Made by a program: the position numbers and the translations under genes. From Bacillus marinisedimentorum (GTDB lineage Bacteria > Bacillota > Bacilli > Bacillales > Bacillaceae_O), in the NCBI RefSeq assembly GCF_001644195.2, contig NZ_LWBL02000030.1:1-64000 (forward strand): a stretch of 64,000 nt of DNA, written 5' to 3'. Numbering within the stretch: position 1 is the first letter of the stretch; each line of letters starts with the position of its first letter. The notes under the pieces are model-generated. The model was given only the letters and a program-made list of their open reading frames with translations, searched no databases and was not told the DNA's origin. Below are positions 18,604-26,412 of the stretch, piece after piece.

Positions 18604-19399
18604 CATTCTGAAGTCCGGAAACACCCGCTTCCAGAGTGCGAACGAAAAGATCATAGCCATCAAGCCTTTCTTTTCGAAAAAACCGGAACAAGATAATACC
18701 CAGTATGGAGAGGAACCCCGCCAGACGATTGTGGAAGATGCCGGCAAACAGGCAGCAGACATTCTTGAAAAAGCCCGCCGTCAGGCAGCGCAGATTCTTG
18801 AGCGGGCTGAGAAAGAAGCTGAGGCCGGAATTGCCGCCGTCAGTGACGAACGGGCCCGCTGGGAGCAAGAAAAGGAAATTCTGGCCGAAGAGGCCAGGGA
18901 ATACGGAAAACAGCAAGGACTGGACGAAGGCAGAGAAGCCGCAGAACACGAATACCGGAAACGGCTGGATCAGGCCTCCGGGATTGTAAGTGAAGCAAAA
19001 AGCCGCTCCCAAAAACGATTGGAGGAGTCGGAATTTCAATTGCTGTCACTCGGCCTTAAAGCGGCGGAGAAGATAGTGAAAGCCGAGTTGGAGGCAAATC
19101 AAGCGTTATTCCGCAACATTGTAAGCGAAGTGATCAAAGAGGCACGCGACTACGGCGAAATCGTCATTTATCTGCATCCGGACCAATATGTGCATGTCTC
19201 GCACGAAATTGATGGCCTGAAGGAGTCACTTCAAAAGGATATCCAATTCTCTCTCTATCCTGATGAAAGCCTCGAACCTCTCAGCTGTATCCTTGAATCT
19301 TCTTTTGGGAGAATCGATGCCTCAGTTGACAGCCAGTTGACTGAAATAGGCAGGAAGCTTTCGGAAATGATGGAAAGCGGGCAGAACGATGAGCATTGA
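18596..19399 (+). CDS. fliH: Flagellar assembly protein FliH
   Basis: Negative regulator and stator-like partner of the FliI ATPase, related to V/F-ATPase peripheral stalks. The middle (residues about 45-145) is a charged Ala/Glu/Gln-rich coiled coil, and the C-terminal globular part contains LGLKAAEKIVKAELEANQALF. The likely start is TTG 18596 (GGGGGAG nine bases upstream), giving 267 aa; the in-frame ATG 18587 almost touches that ribosome site. It overlaps fliG by 8 nt and fliI by 11 nt, consistent with coupled translation of the export ATPase complex. Confidence 0.92.
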   Translation: MSNILKSGNTRFQSANEKIIAIKPFFSKKPEQDNTQYGEEPRQTIVEDAGKQAADILEKARRQAAQILERAEKEAEAGIAAVSDERARWEQEKEILAEEAREYGKQQGLDEGREAAEHEYRKRLDQASGIVSEAKSRSQKRLEESEFQLLSLGLKAAEKIVKAELEANQALFRNIVSEVIKEARDYGEIVIYLHPDQYVHVSHEIDGLKESLQKDIQFSLYPDESLEPLSCILESSFGRIDASVDSQLTEIGRKLSEMMESGQNDEH

Positions 19400-20696
19400 A
19401 AACCTTATCGGCAAAGTGAAAGAAATCGATCCGATGAAGCGTTACGGTAAAGTGAAGCGTGTTGTCGGCTTGATGATCGAAGCACGCGGCCCCCAGGCTT
19501 CAGTCGGGGAACTATGTTATATACATGTCGGGACGAAAAACAAACGGAAAGTGAAAGCGGAAGTTGTTGGATTTACAGATGATTCTGTGCTGCTGATGCC
19601 GTTTTTGTCGATTCAGGAAATCAGTCCCGGGAGTCTCGTTGAAGCGACCGGTTCACCGCTGGAGATAAAAGTGGGGGAAGGATTGATCGGAAAGGTCGTC
19701 GATTCACTTGGAATGCCAATGGACGGCCAGCCGCTGCCGCGCGGACTAGCAAGTGTCACGACAGAAAGCGAACCGCCCAACCCGCTGGAACGGCCGCCAA
19801 TAAATGAAAGTATTGAAGTCGGTGTCCGTGCCATCGATAGTCTGTTGACCGTAGGTAAAGGTCAGCGCATCGGCATTTTTGCCGGGAGCGGGGTCGGGAA
19901 GAGCACCCTGCTGGGTATGGTGGCACGAAATACGACAGCGGACATCAATATAATTGCACTGATAGGCGAGCGCGGCCGGGAAGTAAGGGAGTTCGTGGAA
20001 CGGGACCTTGGTCCCGAAGGGCTGAAGCGGTCGATTGTCGTGGTGGCCACGTCCGATCAGCCGGCATTGATGAGAATAAAAGGTGCTTATACAGCGACAG
20101 CCCTTGCCGAATATTTCCGAAATCAGGGGCTGGATGTAATGCTCATGATGGACTCGGTGACAAGGGTGGCAATGGCCCAGCGGGAAGTGGGCCTTGCAAC
20201 TGGTGAGCCGCCTACTACCAAAGGTTATACGCCGTCAGTGTTTGCCGTGCTCCCAAAGCTGCTGGAACGGTCTGGAACGAATAAACACGGTTCAATCACC
20301 GCGTTTTATACCGTCCTTGTTGATGGTGATGACTTGAATGAACCGATTTCTGATACGGTCCGAGGAATACTTGACGGGCATTTCGTGCTTGACCGCCAGC
20401 TAGCAAACAAAGGTCATTTTCCTGCGATTAACATTCTCAAGAGCATCAGCAGGGTGATGAACCATGTTGTTCCTGAAACTCACAGGCAAAAAGCGGACAA
20501 GCTCCGTGATTTACTCGCCACGTACAGCGATTCGGAAGACTTGATAAACATCGGCGCATATAAACGGGGTTCATCGGCAGAAGTCGACGAGGCGATTCAT
20601 TATCATCCAGAGATCATCAAGTTCCTGAAGCAGGGGACAGAAGAGAAAGTGTCGGCCGGAAGCGGCATCGACCGAATGATACAACTAATAAAGTGA
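19389..20696 (+). CDS. fliI: Flagellum-specific ATPase FliI
   Basis: ATPase of the flagellar type III export apparatus, homologous to the F1 beta subunit. Walker A is GSGVGKST at residues 166-173, preceded by the T3SS-family GVRAIDSLLTVGKGQRIGIF. Walker B is in GLDVMLMMDSVTR. The segment MAQREVGLATGEPPTTKGY is characteristic of FliI and not of proton-ATPases. At 435 aa the length is standard. It starts inside the end of fliH and is followed by fliJ after 13 nt. Confidence 0.98.
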   Translation: MSIENLIGKVKEIDPMKRYGKVKRVVGLMIEARGPQASVGELCYIHVGTKNKRKVKAEVVGFTDDSVLLMPFLSIQEISPGSLVEATGSPLEIKVGEGLIGKVVDSLGMPMDGQPLPRGLASVTTESEPPNPLERPPINESIEVGVRAIDSLLTVGKGQRIGIFAGSGVGKSTLLGMVARNTTADINIIALIGERGREVREFVERDLGPEGLKRSIVVVATSDQPALMRIKGAYTATALAEYFRNQGLDVMLMMDSVTRVAMAQREVGLATGEPPTTKGYTPSVFAVLPKLLERSGTNKHGSITAFYTVLVDGDDLNEPISDTVRGILDGHFVLDRQLANKGHFPAINILKSISRVMNHVVPETHRQKADKLRDLLATYSDSEDLINIGAYKRGSSAEVDEAIHYHPEIIKFLKQGTEEKVSAGSGIDRMIQLIK

Positions 20697-20709
20697 GGCG
20701 GCTGAACTT

Positions 20710-21153
20710 ATGGGGTTTCACTATTCGATGACAAAAGTGCTTGATTTCAAGGAGAAAGAAAAAGAAACAGCGGGAACCGCTTATCAGGAGGCTGTGGGAA
20801 GGTTTGAAGAAGCTGCTGAAAAGCTTTTCAGGTCACTCAGAAAAAAAGAAGAACTTGAAGAGAAAAGAAACAGCCAATTGGGTGCCGGGATATCCGTTTC
20901 CGCCATCCGCGACCAGGAGAGCTACCTGGACAGCCTGGAGCGGAACATCAACCAGTACCAGCAGCTTGTTTTCCGCTCACGGGAAAGCATGGAAGAGAGC
21001 CAGCGGATCCTTATTGAAAAGAATACAGAAGTCAAGAAATACGAAAAAATGCGGGACCGGGAGTTTTCGCAATACTGTGCAGATGAAAAACAGCGGGAGT
21101 TTGCACAAATGGATGAAGTCTCCATACAGCAATTTATCAATCAGAGGAATTAG
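20710..21153 (+). CDS. fliJ: Flagellar export chaperone/stalk protein FliJ
   Basis: FliJ is the coiled-coil central stalk that sits in the FliI ring and contacts the export gate FlhA. The 147-residue product is an almost continuous antiparallel coiled coil, with heptad-rich charged sequence throughout and the family start FHYSMTKVLDFKEKEKE. Primary sequence conservation in this family is low, so the call rests on length, coiled-coil character and position directly after fliI. Confidence 0.93.
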   Translation: MGFHYSMTKVLDFKEKEKETAGTAYQEAVGRFEEAAEKLFRSLRKKEELEEKRNSQLGAGISVSAIRDQESYLDSLERNINQYQQLVFRSRESMEESQRILIEKNTEVKKYEKMRDREFSQYCADEKQREFAQMDEVSIQQFINQRN

Positions 21154-21160
21154 GTGAACC

Positions 21161-21718
21161 ATGGCAAAAGCACAAAAGGAAAGAAACATGACCGGTGGAC
21201 AGCGCTTTTTGATTGTCTTCATTCCGATTCTGCTGATTGCCGCCATCCTGCTTACCGTCGCAGCAGTCAAGGGAATCAATGTCTTTGAAGAAAGCAAGCG
21301 GTTCGTGGCAGAACTGAAAGGTGAGGAGGCTGGCGACGATCCTCCATCTGGAAATGAAGTGAAACAGCTCCGGGGAACTGTTGACCAGCAGCGAGCTGAA
21401 ATTGAAGCGCTGAACAGCGATTTGAGACAAAAAGATTCCCAGATGGAAGATTTGCAAAAAGAGATTGAACGTTATCAGGCTGAACTGGATCAGTTGAAGG
21501 AAGAGCGGAATGAAAACCTGGCAGATGATGGGGAATCGGCTAAAATGTTTGCCGAAATGTCTCCGAAAAACGCCGCAGCCATCATTTCCGAGCTCAAGAC
21601 TGAGCAAGCTTACGGAATCCTTGGAGAGATGAATCCGAAAGAAAGAGCAGCGGTTCTTGAAAAAATGAGCCCTGAGAAAGCAGCCGAACTTGCAAGTCTG
21701 CTGCTGGCACAGCCTTAA
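21161..21718 (+). CDS. ylxF: YlxF-like membrane protein with MgtE_N-type domain
   Basis: A 185-aa protein with one N-terminal membrane segment (residues about 17-38, FLIVFIPILLIAAILLTVAAV), a long coiled coil (residues 65-115) and a C-terminal helical repeat domain. That domain has the pattern AEMSPKNAAAIISEL, then GEMNPKERAAVLEKMSPEKAAELASLL. It is the MgtE N-terminal superhelix found in YlxF and in the motility chaperone MotE. Position between fliJ and fliK matches B. subtilis ylxF. Its exact role in Bacillaceae is not settled; a chaperone-like role in motor or hook assembly is inference. Confidence 0.85.
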   Translation: MAKAQKERNMTGGQRFLIVFIPILLIAAILLTVAAVKGINVFEESKRFVAELKGEEAGDDPPSGNEVKQLRGTVDQQRAEIEALNSDLRQKDSQMEDLQKEIERYQAELDQLKEERNENLADDGESAKMFAEMSPKNAAAIISELKTEQAYGILGEMNPKERAAVLEKMSPEKAAELASLLLAQP

Positions 21719-21737
21719 CTTGAAAGGAGGTGAGATA

Positions 21738-22955
21738 TTGAAGATTAACACCATGATGCCAACATCAGTTCAGAAACCGGCAGTCCAAAGCAAGAGCGCA
21801 GAAAAAGCGGCCATATTCCAAGGGCTGATTTCCTCTTTAAAGACAGACGGCAACCCGGCAGAAATGAAAAAAGCCGGAGCCGATCCGCTAATTGCCCTGA
21901 TTGAAATGATCACAGGCAGCACTGGAACAGGCATTAATCCAGCAAATTTGCAGCCTGAAATGCTTCAGAGCGTTGAGGCCGCAGGTATGCTCGCCCATCT
22001 TCCCGAAGGTGCCAGAGCGGAAATCGAGCAGCTTTTCAAAAGCGGAATCCAGGCGGATGAGTTGATTCAAAGACTAAAAGCGACCGGAGACCCAGCCCTA
22101 ATGATCGCGGCTGTTATCTATTCGGCTATGAATTCCGCTCCGAAAGCCGGTCCAATTAACAGCATGGAAGCCGGAAAATATAATCCCCGCCAGATGCTGA
22201 AAAATTTCGGCAATCATTCAGGCGGATTGGCAGAAAAATCAGCCGGCGGGCAGGTTTCAAAGGAACAGGCTGTGAAGCTTTTGGAACTGGCAGCTTCCAC
22301 CGTAAAGAACAGAAATGCGACTCTGGCGCAGCCGGTGACAGGAAGACCCGAACAAATGCCGGGCAGATTTTCACTGCATCATCATTTTTCGGCTGAGGCA
22401 ATCAAGGAATACCCGGAAACTATCAAGGCCCTGACCGGAACACACCAGATCCAGACGCACGGTAATGGGCTGCATGCGCTGCAGCAATATTCAATCCACC
22501 TTGGTGAAAGCGGGCAGACGGAGGCAGCCAAGCAGCAATTCACGAGGGAATTCCAGCAGATTCTTTCCCGGGCCGCGGTCAAGCATGACGGAGCAGGGAC
22601 AACACGGCTTTCGATCAGGCTTTTTCCTGAAAACCTTGGATCTGTCACGGTAGAACTCGTCAATGAAAAAGGTATGCTGACTGCCAGGATTGCAGCGGCA
22701 ACGGCCGGCGCGAAAGAGTTGCTTGAGTCTCAACTCCATCAGCTGCGGCAGCTACTCGTGAACCAGAACATCCCGCTTGAAAAATTGGAAGTTTCGACAC
22801 AGCAGCAGGCTTTCCGATCGATGTTGGACCAGGGCGGACAAAGGGAGCAGGAAGAAAACGCACAGCCTTTCGTTCACGATCGTGAACAGGACGGCGGGGA
22901 AGATGAGGAAGAACTTGAAACATTTCAGGAAATGCTGATGAACTTGAAAATTTAG
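21738..22955 (+). CDS. fliK: Flagellar hook-length control protein FliK
   Basis: Secreted molecular ruler that ends hook growth and switches export specificity through FlhB. The N-terminal 280 residues are low in conserved features, as usual. The C-terminal FliK domain (residues about 285-380) contains TTRLSIRLFPENLGSVTVEL, then LTARIAAATAGAKELLESQL and a Gln-rich acidic tail. The start is TTG 21738, five bases after the near-perfect site AAAGGAGGTGA; ATG 21753 is a weaker choice. The length is 405 aa, shorter than the B. subtilis protein, but ruler length varies. Confidence 0.93.
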   Translation: MKINTMMPTSVQKPAVQSKSAEKAAIFQGLISSLKTDGNPAEMKKAGADPLIALIEMITGSTGTGINPANLQPEMLQSVEAAGMLAHLPEGARAEIEQLFKSGIQADELIQRLKATGDPALMIAAVIYSAMNSAPKAGPINSMEAGKYNPRQMLKNFGNHSGGLAEKSAGGQVSKEQAVKLLELAASTVKNRNATLAQPVTGRPEQMPGRFSLHHHFSAEAIKEYPETIKALTGTHQIQTHGNGLHALQQYSIHLGESGQTEAAKQQFTREFQQILSRAAVKHDGAGTTRLSIRLFPENLGSVTVELVNEKGMLTARIAAATAGAKELLESQLHQLRQLLVNQNIPLEKLEVSTQQQAFRSMLDQGGQREQEENAQPFVHDREQDGGEDEEELETFQEMLMNLKI

Positions 22956-22965
22956 GGGTGAGCAT

Positions 22966-23418
22966 GTGGGAAACACGATCGATCCAGGATACTATCTTTC
23001 AAGCGTCAAACCGGAGGAAAGACAAACCGGGCAAACAAACCTTGGAAAAGATGCTTTTTTGAAACTGCTGCTGACACAGCTGCAAAACCAGGACCCGATG
23101 CAGCCGATGCAGGATAAGGAATTCATTTCACAGATGGCGACCTTTTCCTCGCTTGAACAAATGGCAAATATGAACAGCAAATTGGAAGCCTTTTTGGTTG
23201 GCCAGTCAAAAAACGCAATCGCATCTTATAGTGAAATGATCGGGAAAGAAGTGGAATTCAATTACCTTGACAGCAGTTCTGAAAAATATGTCAGCGGAAA
23301 AGGCGAAGTCGACTCCGTGCTCTTAAAAAACGGAAGTTACTATTTGCAGTTGACGGGCGGGGAACAAATTAATCCTGCTGATGTCGTCAGGGTGTCAAGA
23401 CCCGGAAGTCCTGTATAA
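22966..23418 (+). CDS. flgD: Flagellar hook scaffolding protein FlgD
   Basis: Hook cap on which hook subunits assemble. It shows the family signature LGKDAFLKLLLTQLQNQDPMQPMQDKEFISQMATFSSLEQM across residues 26-66. After it comes a short beta domain with GKEVEFNYLDSS. The start is GTG 22966, with GGGGTGAG upstream; an ATG two bases earlier is out of frame. At 150 aa it resembles B. subtilis FlgD and lacks the larger FnIII/tudor insertion of proteobacterial FlgD. Confidence 0.95.
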   Translation: MGNTIDPGYYLSSVKPEERQTGQTNLGKDAFLKLLLTQLQNQDPMQPMQDKEFISQMATFSSLEQMANMNSKLEAFLVGQSKNAIASYSEMIGKEVEFNYLDSSSEKYVSGKGEVDSVLLKNGSYYLQLTGGEQINPADVVRVSRPGSPV

Positions 23419-23431
23419 GGAGGGGTCGAAA

Positions 23432-23818
23432 ATGGACCATCGGATACAGCATCTCCAGCAGCTTCACCAACAGGCCCCCCGTATCGACAGGAGGAATCAG
23501 GGGACGCCGCCAGACCGAAATTTTGCTTCTTATATGGCAGAAGCGGCCGGCCTTGAACAACCACTTAAAGTGAGCAAACATGCGGAAAAGCGTCTGCAGG
23601 ATAGAAACATCACAGTCCAGGAATCCACCTGGAAAAAGCTGAACGAACGAATGGCGGAAGCGCGGAATAAAGGCATTCAAGATTCGCTTGTTGTCCTGAA
23701 GGATGCTGCCTTGATCGTGAGCGCCACGAACAACACAGTCATCACAGCAATGAACCGTGAAGAAGCACAGTCACAAATTTTCACGAATATCAACGGAACC
23801 ATATTAATTGACGAATAA
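23432..23818 (+). CDS. Flagellar operon protein of the TIGR02530 type
   Basis: This 128-aa soluble protein matches the unnamed family of small flagellar-operon proteins found between flgD and flgE in many Firmicutes. The conserved part is residues 45-128: LKVSKHAEKRLQDRNI, then the MAEARNKGIQDSLVVLKDAALIVSATNNTVITAMNR block and a hydrophobic end GTILIDE. There is no signal peptide or membrane segment. I chose ATG 23432 because AAGGAGGGG lies just upstream. Its position between the hook cap and hook genes suggests a role in hook assembly or export, but no function is established to my knowledge. Confidence 0.88.
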   Translation: MDHRIQHLQQLHQQAPRIDRRNQGTPPDRNFASYMAEAAGLEQPLKVSKHAEKRLQDRNITVQESTWKKLNERMAEARNKGIQDSLVVLKDAALIVSATNNTVITAMNREEAQSQIFTNINGTILIDE

Positions 23819-23892
23819 GGCTGGACCTAACGGAGGCCTTGCAGCTGCGGAAATGACAGAACCAGCTGCCAGAATGAAAGGGGATAAGCGAA

Positions 23893-24687
23893 ATGCTACG
23901 TTCAATGTACTCAGGAATCGGCGGGATGAAAAGCTTTCAGACAAAACTCGATGTGATCGGCAACAATATCGCGAATGTAAATACATACGGCTACAAAAAG
24001 GGCCGGACAACATTCAAGGACCTCGTCAGCCAGCAGATATCAGGTGCGAGTGCGCCTACCGCTACGAAAGGCGGAATCAATCCGAAGCAGGTCGGGCTTG
24101 GTGCTCAGCTCGCCACCATCGACACTATTCATACACAGGGAAGCCTCCAGACAACAGCCCGCCCGCTTGACCTTGCCATTTCAGGTGATGGGTATTTTAT
24201 TGTCAATGACGGAGCCAATGATTTTGTGACAAGGGCAGGTAATTTTTACATGGATGAAAGCGGAGATCTGGTCAATGGTAACGGCTTATATGTAAAAGTT
24301 GTCGGTGCGGACAAAGCTAACATTCCTACTGAAGCAAAAAGCTTCAGCATCGGTGCGGATGGCACGATCACTTATATTTTAGAAGGTAACAGCACACCGC
24401 AGACTGCAGGACAAATCGCGCTTGCTAAGTTTGCCAATAACGGCGGGCTTGAGAAAGTAGGGGACAACCTGTATCAGGAAACGACAAACTCCGGCACATT
24501 AAGCGAATTTGCGCCTGGAACGAACGGCACTGGTGACATTGTTGCCGGAGCACTTGAAATGTCAAACGTCGACCTTTCTGAAGAATTCACGGAAATGATC
24601 GTCGCCCAGCGCGGGTTCCAGGCAAACACGAGAATCATCACCACTTCCGATGAAATTCTTCAGGAACTGGTTAATTTAAAACGTTAA
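23893..24687 (+). CDS. flgE: Flagellar hook protein FlgE
   Basis: Axial hook subunit. It has the N-terminal SGIGGMKSFQTKLDVIGNNIANVNTYGYK-type signature (residues 7-36), the rod/hook mid-domain LDLAISGDGYFIV, and the C-terminal helix EEFTEMIVAQRGFQANTRIITTSDEILQELV. At 264 aa it is short for a hook protein and close in length to FlgG-type rods, exactly as in the B. subtilis gene in this place, once annotated flgG. The ribosome site is AAAGGGGAT. The 74-nt gap before it has no clear feature. Confidence 0.95.
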   Translation: MLRSMYSGIGGMKSFQTKLDVIGNNIANVNTYGYKKGRTTFKDLVSQQISGASAPTATKGGINPKQVGLGAQLATIDTIHTQGSLQTTARPLDLAISGDGYFIVNDGANDFVTRAGNFYMDESGDLVNGNGLYVKVVGADKANIPTEAKSFSIGADGTITYILEGNSTPQTAGQIALAKFANNGGLEKVGDNLYQETTNSGTLSEFAPGTNGTGDIVAGALEMSNVDLSEEFTEMIVAQRGFQANTRIITTSDEILQELVNLKR

Positions 24688-24691
24688 TAAA

Positions 24692-24726
24692 GGGGGGAGA
24701 GGCCGGCACGGCCGGCCTCGTAATCT
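24692..24726 (+). promoter_or_regulatory. Hairpin between Shine-Dalgarno and swrD start
   Basis: GGGGGGAG (24692-24699) is the only purine-rich ribosome site near swrD, but it lies 27 nt before the ATG. Between them is a perfect 9-bp stem, GAGGCCGGC (24699-24707) with GCCGGCCTC (24711-24719), loop ACG. Folding the stem would place the G-run about seven bases from the start codon. No T-run follows, so it is unlikely to be a terminator. Confidence 0.55.
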
Positions 24727-24936
24727 ATGATTGAGCTGACCCGGCTGAACGGACAGCAGCTGATTGTAAATGCCCTCTATATCGAACAAATTGAAGAGTT
24801 GCCGGATACGATTCTGACACTCACCAACGGCAAAAAGCTGGTTGTAAGGGAGGCCGGCAGTGAGGTGAAACAAAAAGCGGCCGGTTTTTATGCCGGAATC
24901 GCCGTATTCGGACAACGAAATGATGTGGAGGGATAG
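24727..24936 (+). CDS. swrD: SwrD / FlbD-family protein
   Basis: A 69-residue protein of the FlbD family, called SwrD (YlzI) in B. subtilis, where it is needed for swarming by raising motor power. The family pattern is clear: MIELTRLNGQQLIVNALYIEQIEELPDT (residues 1-28), then ILTLTNGKKLVVREA. The start at 24727 is fixed by this homology. It has no ribosome site directly upstream; the nearest G-run lies beyond a stable hairpin. fliL follows after 3 nt, with its GGAGGG site inside the swrD end. Confidence 0.93.
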   Translation: MIELTRLNGQQLIVNALYIEQIEELPDTILTLTNGKKLVVREAGSEVKQKAAGFYAGIAVFGQRNDVEG

Positions 24937-24939
24937 CCC

Positions 24940-25371
24940 ATGTTAAAAAGCAAATTCGCCAGAGCGATGCTTGTTACCCTTTCAGCAATCGTCCTGATTG
25001 GTGCAACAGCAGTCATAGTGCTGATGGTTTTGGATAAGAGGGATGCTGAAGCAGCAGAGCCGTCAATTGATCAGATTCTTGAAGCGTCGATTGATACAGA
25101 AGAAATTACAACGAATTTATTGAGTGATGATTATGTGAGAATACAATTCAAGATACAGGCCGATTCAAAAGAGGCCAAAAACGAACTGGCAAAAAGGGAT
25201 TTCCAGGTCCGCAACATCGTCATCCAGGAACTTGCTTCAATGAAAGCGGGGGATTTTGAAGGAAAAGAAGGCATACGGCGTATTGAAGAGCAGCTCGAGC
25301 TTCAACTAAATGAAGTGCTAAAAGAGGGCACTGTCGAAAAGGTTTATACGACATCCTTCATCCTCCAATAA
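24940..25371 (+). CDS. fliL: Flagellar basal-body-associated protein FliL
   Basis: Single-pass membrane protein that surrounds the stator units. The N-terminal membrane segment is at residues 9-30 (MLVTLSAIVLIGATAVIVLMVL). The periplasmic part (residues 45-143) has the stomatin-like FliL pattern, with DDYVRIQFKIQADSKEAKNELAKRD split by charged residues and EVLKEGTVEKVYTTSFILQ at the end. At 143 aa the length is typical. The start ATG follows GGAGGG by seven bases. Confidence 0.95.
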   Translation: MLKSKFARAMLVTLSAIVLIGATAVIVLMVLDKRDAEAAEPSIDQILEASIDTEEITTNLLSDDYVRIQFKIQADSKEAKNELAKRDFQVRNIVIQELASMKAGDFEGKEGIRRIEEQLELQLNEVLKEGTVEKVYTTSFILQ

Positions 25372-25413
25372 TTTCTCAGACAGAAACATGCGGCATAAAT
25401 GGAGGTGGAACCT

Positions 25414-26412
25414 TTGGCAGAAGAAGTCCTGTCGCAAGGTGAAATAGATGCTCTTCTTTCCGCCATTTCAACAGGTGAAATGAATGCGGAAGAGCTGAAG
25501 CAGGAAGGCAAAGAAAAGAAAGTGCGGGTCTATGATTTCAAGCGGGCACTGCGATTCTCGAAAGACCAGATCAGAAGTCTGTCAAGAATCCATGAAAACT
25601 TCGCTAGGCTGCTGACGACCTTCTTTTCGGCCCAGCTGAGGACATATGTGCAAATTTCAGTCGCTTCGGTCGATCAGATTCCATATGAAGAATTCATAAG
25701 GTCGATTCCGAAAATGACGATTCTGAATATTTATGATGTGGAACCGCTTGACGGCAGAATCCTGTTTGAGATTAATCCGAATATCGCATACGCGATGATG
25801 GACAGGATGCTCGGCGGAGTTGGCGGAAGCTATAATAAAATTGATAATCTCACCGAAATTGAGACGCGGATTATGACACAGATGTTTGAAAAAACGGCAG
25901 AGAATCTCCAGGAAGCATGGAAATCGGTCGTCGATATCGATCCCGTCCTAAAGGATTTCGAAGTGAATCCGCAATTTTTGCAGATGGTCTCACCCAATGA
26001 AACGGTCGTTGTCATCTCTTTGAATACGACAATTGGTGAAACAGGCGGAATGATCAATATCTGCATTCCCCACGTCGTACTGGAGCCGATTATTCCAAAG
26101 CTGTCCGTCCATTATTGGATGCAGACAGAAAAGAAGGAAAGAAAGCCGAAAGAAATGGCCTCACTTGAAAATAGGCTGAAAAATGCAAAGCTGCCGATCA
26201 AGGCTGAACTCGGAAACGCAGCAATTACGATGGATGAGCTGCTGAATCTTAGCCGGGGTGATGTCATTCCGCTGGCACAAAAAATCAACGATCAAATCGT
26301 AATCAAGGTTGGTGACCAGCCAAAATTCACCGGACAGCCGGGGAGAATGGATAGAAAAATGGCGGTGCAAATCTTCGATACCATAAAGGGGGGAGACAGC
26401 GATGATGAGTGA
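25414..26412 (+). CDS. fliM: Flagellar motor switch protein FliM
   Basis: C-ring switch protein that binds CheY-P. The N-terminal CheY-binding peptide is EVLSQGEIDALLSA. The middle CheC-like domain includes DFKRALRFSKDQIRSLSRIHENFARLL and MMDRMLGG; the C-terminal SpoA/FliN-like domain contains LSRGDVIPLAQKIND. I chose TTG 25414 because GGAGGTGG ends five bases before it and the product then begins MAEEVLSQ; this gives 332 aa, the same length as B. subtilis FliM. The longer ATG 25399 frame would start on the ribosome site. It overlaps fliY by 11 nt. Confidence 0.97.
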   Translation: MAEEVLSQGEIDALLSAISTGEMNAEELKQEGKEKKVRVYDFKRALRFSKDQIRSLSRIHENFARLLTTFFSAQLRTYVQISVASVDQIPYEEFIRSIPKMTILNIYDVEPLDGRILFEINPNIAYAMMDRMLGGVGGSYNKIDNLTEIETRIMTQMFEKTAENLQEAWKSVVDIDPVLKDFEVNPQFLQMVSPNETVVVISLNTTIGETGGMINICIPHVVLEPIIPKLSVHYWMQTEKKERKPKEMASLENRLKNAKLPIKAELGNAAITMDELLNLSRGDVIPLAQKINDQIVIKVGDQPKFTGQPGRMDRKMAVQIFDTIKGGDSDDE

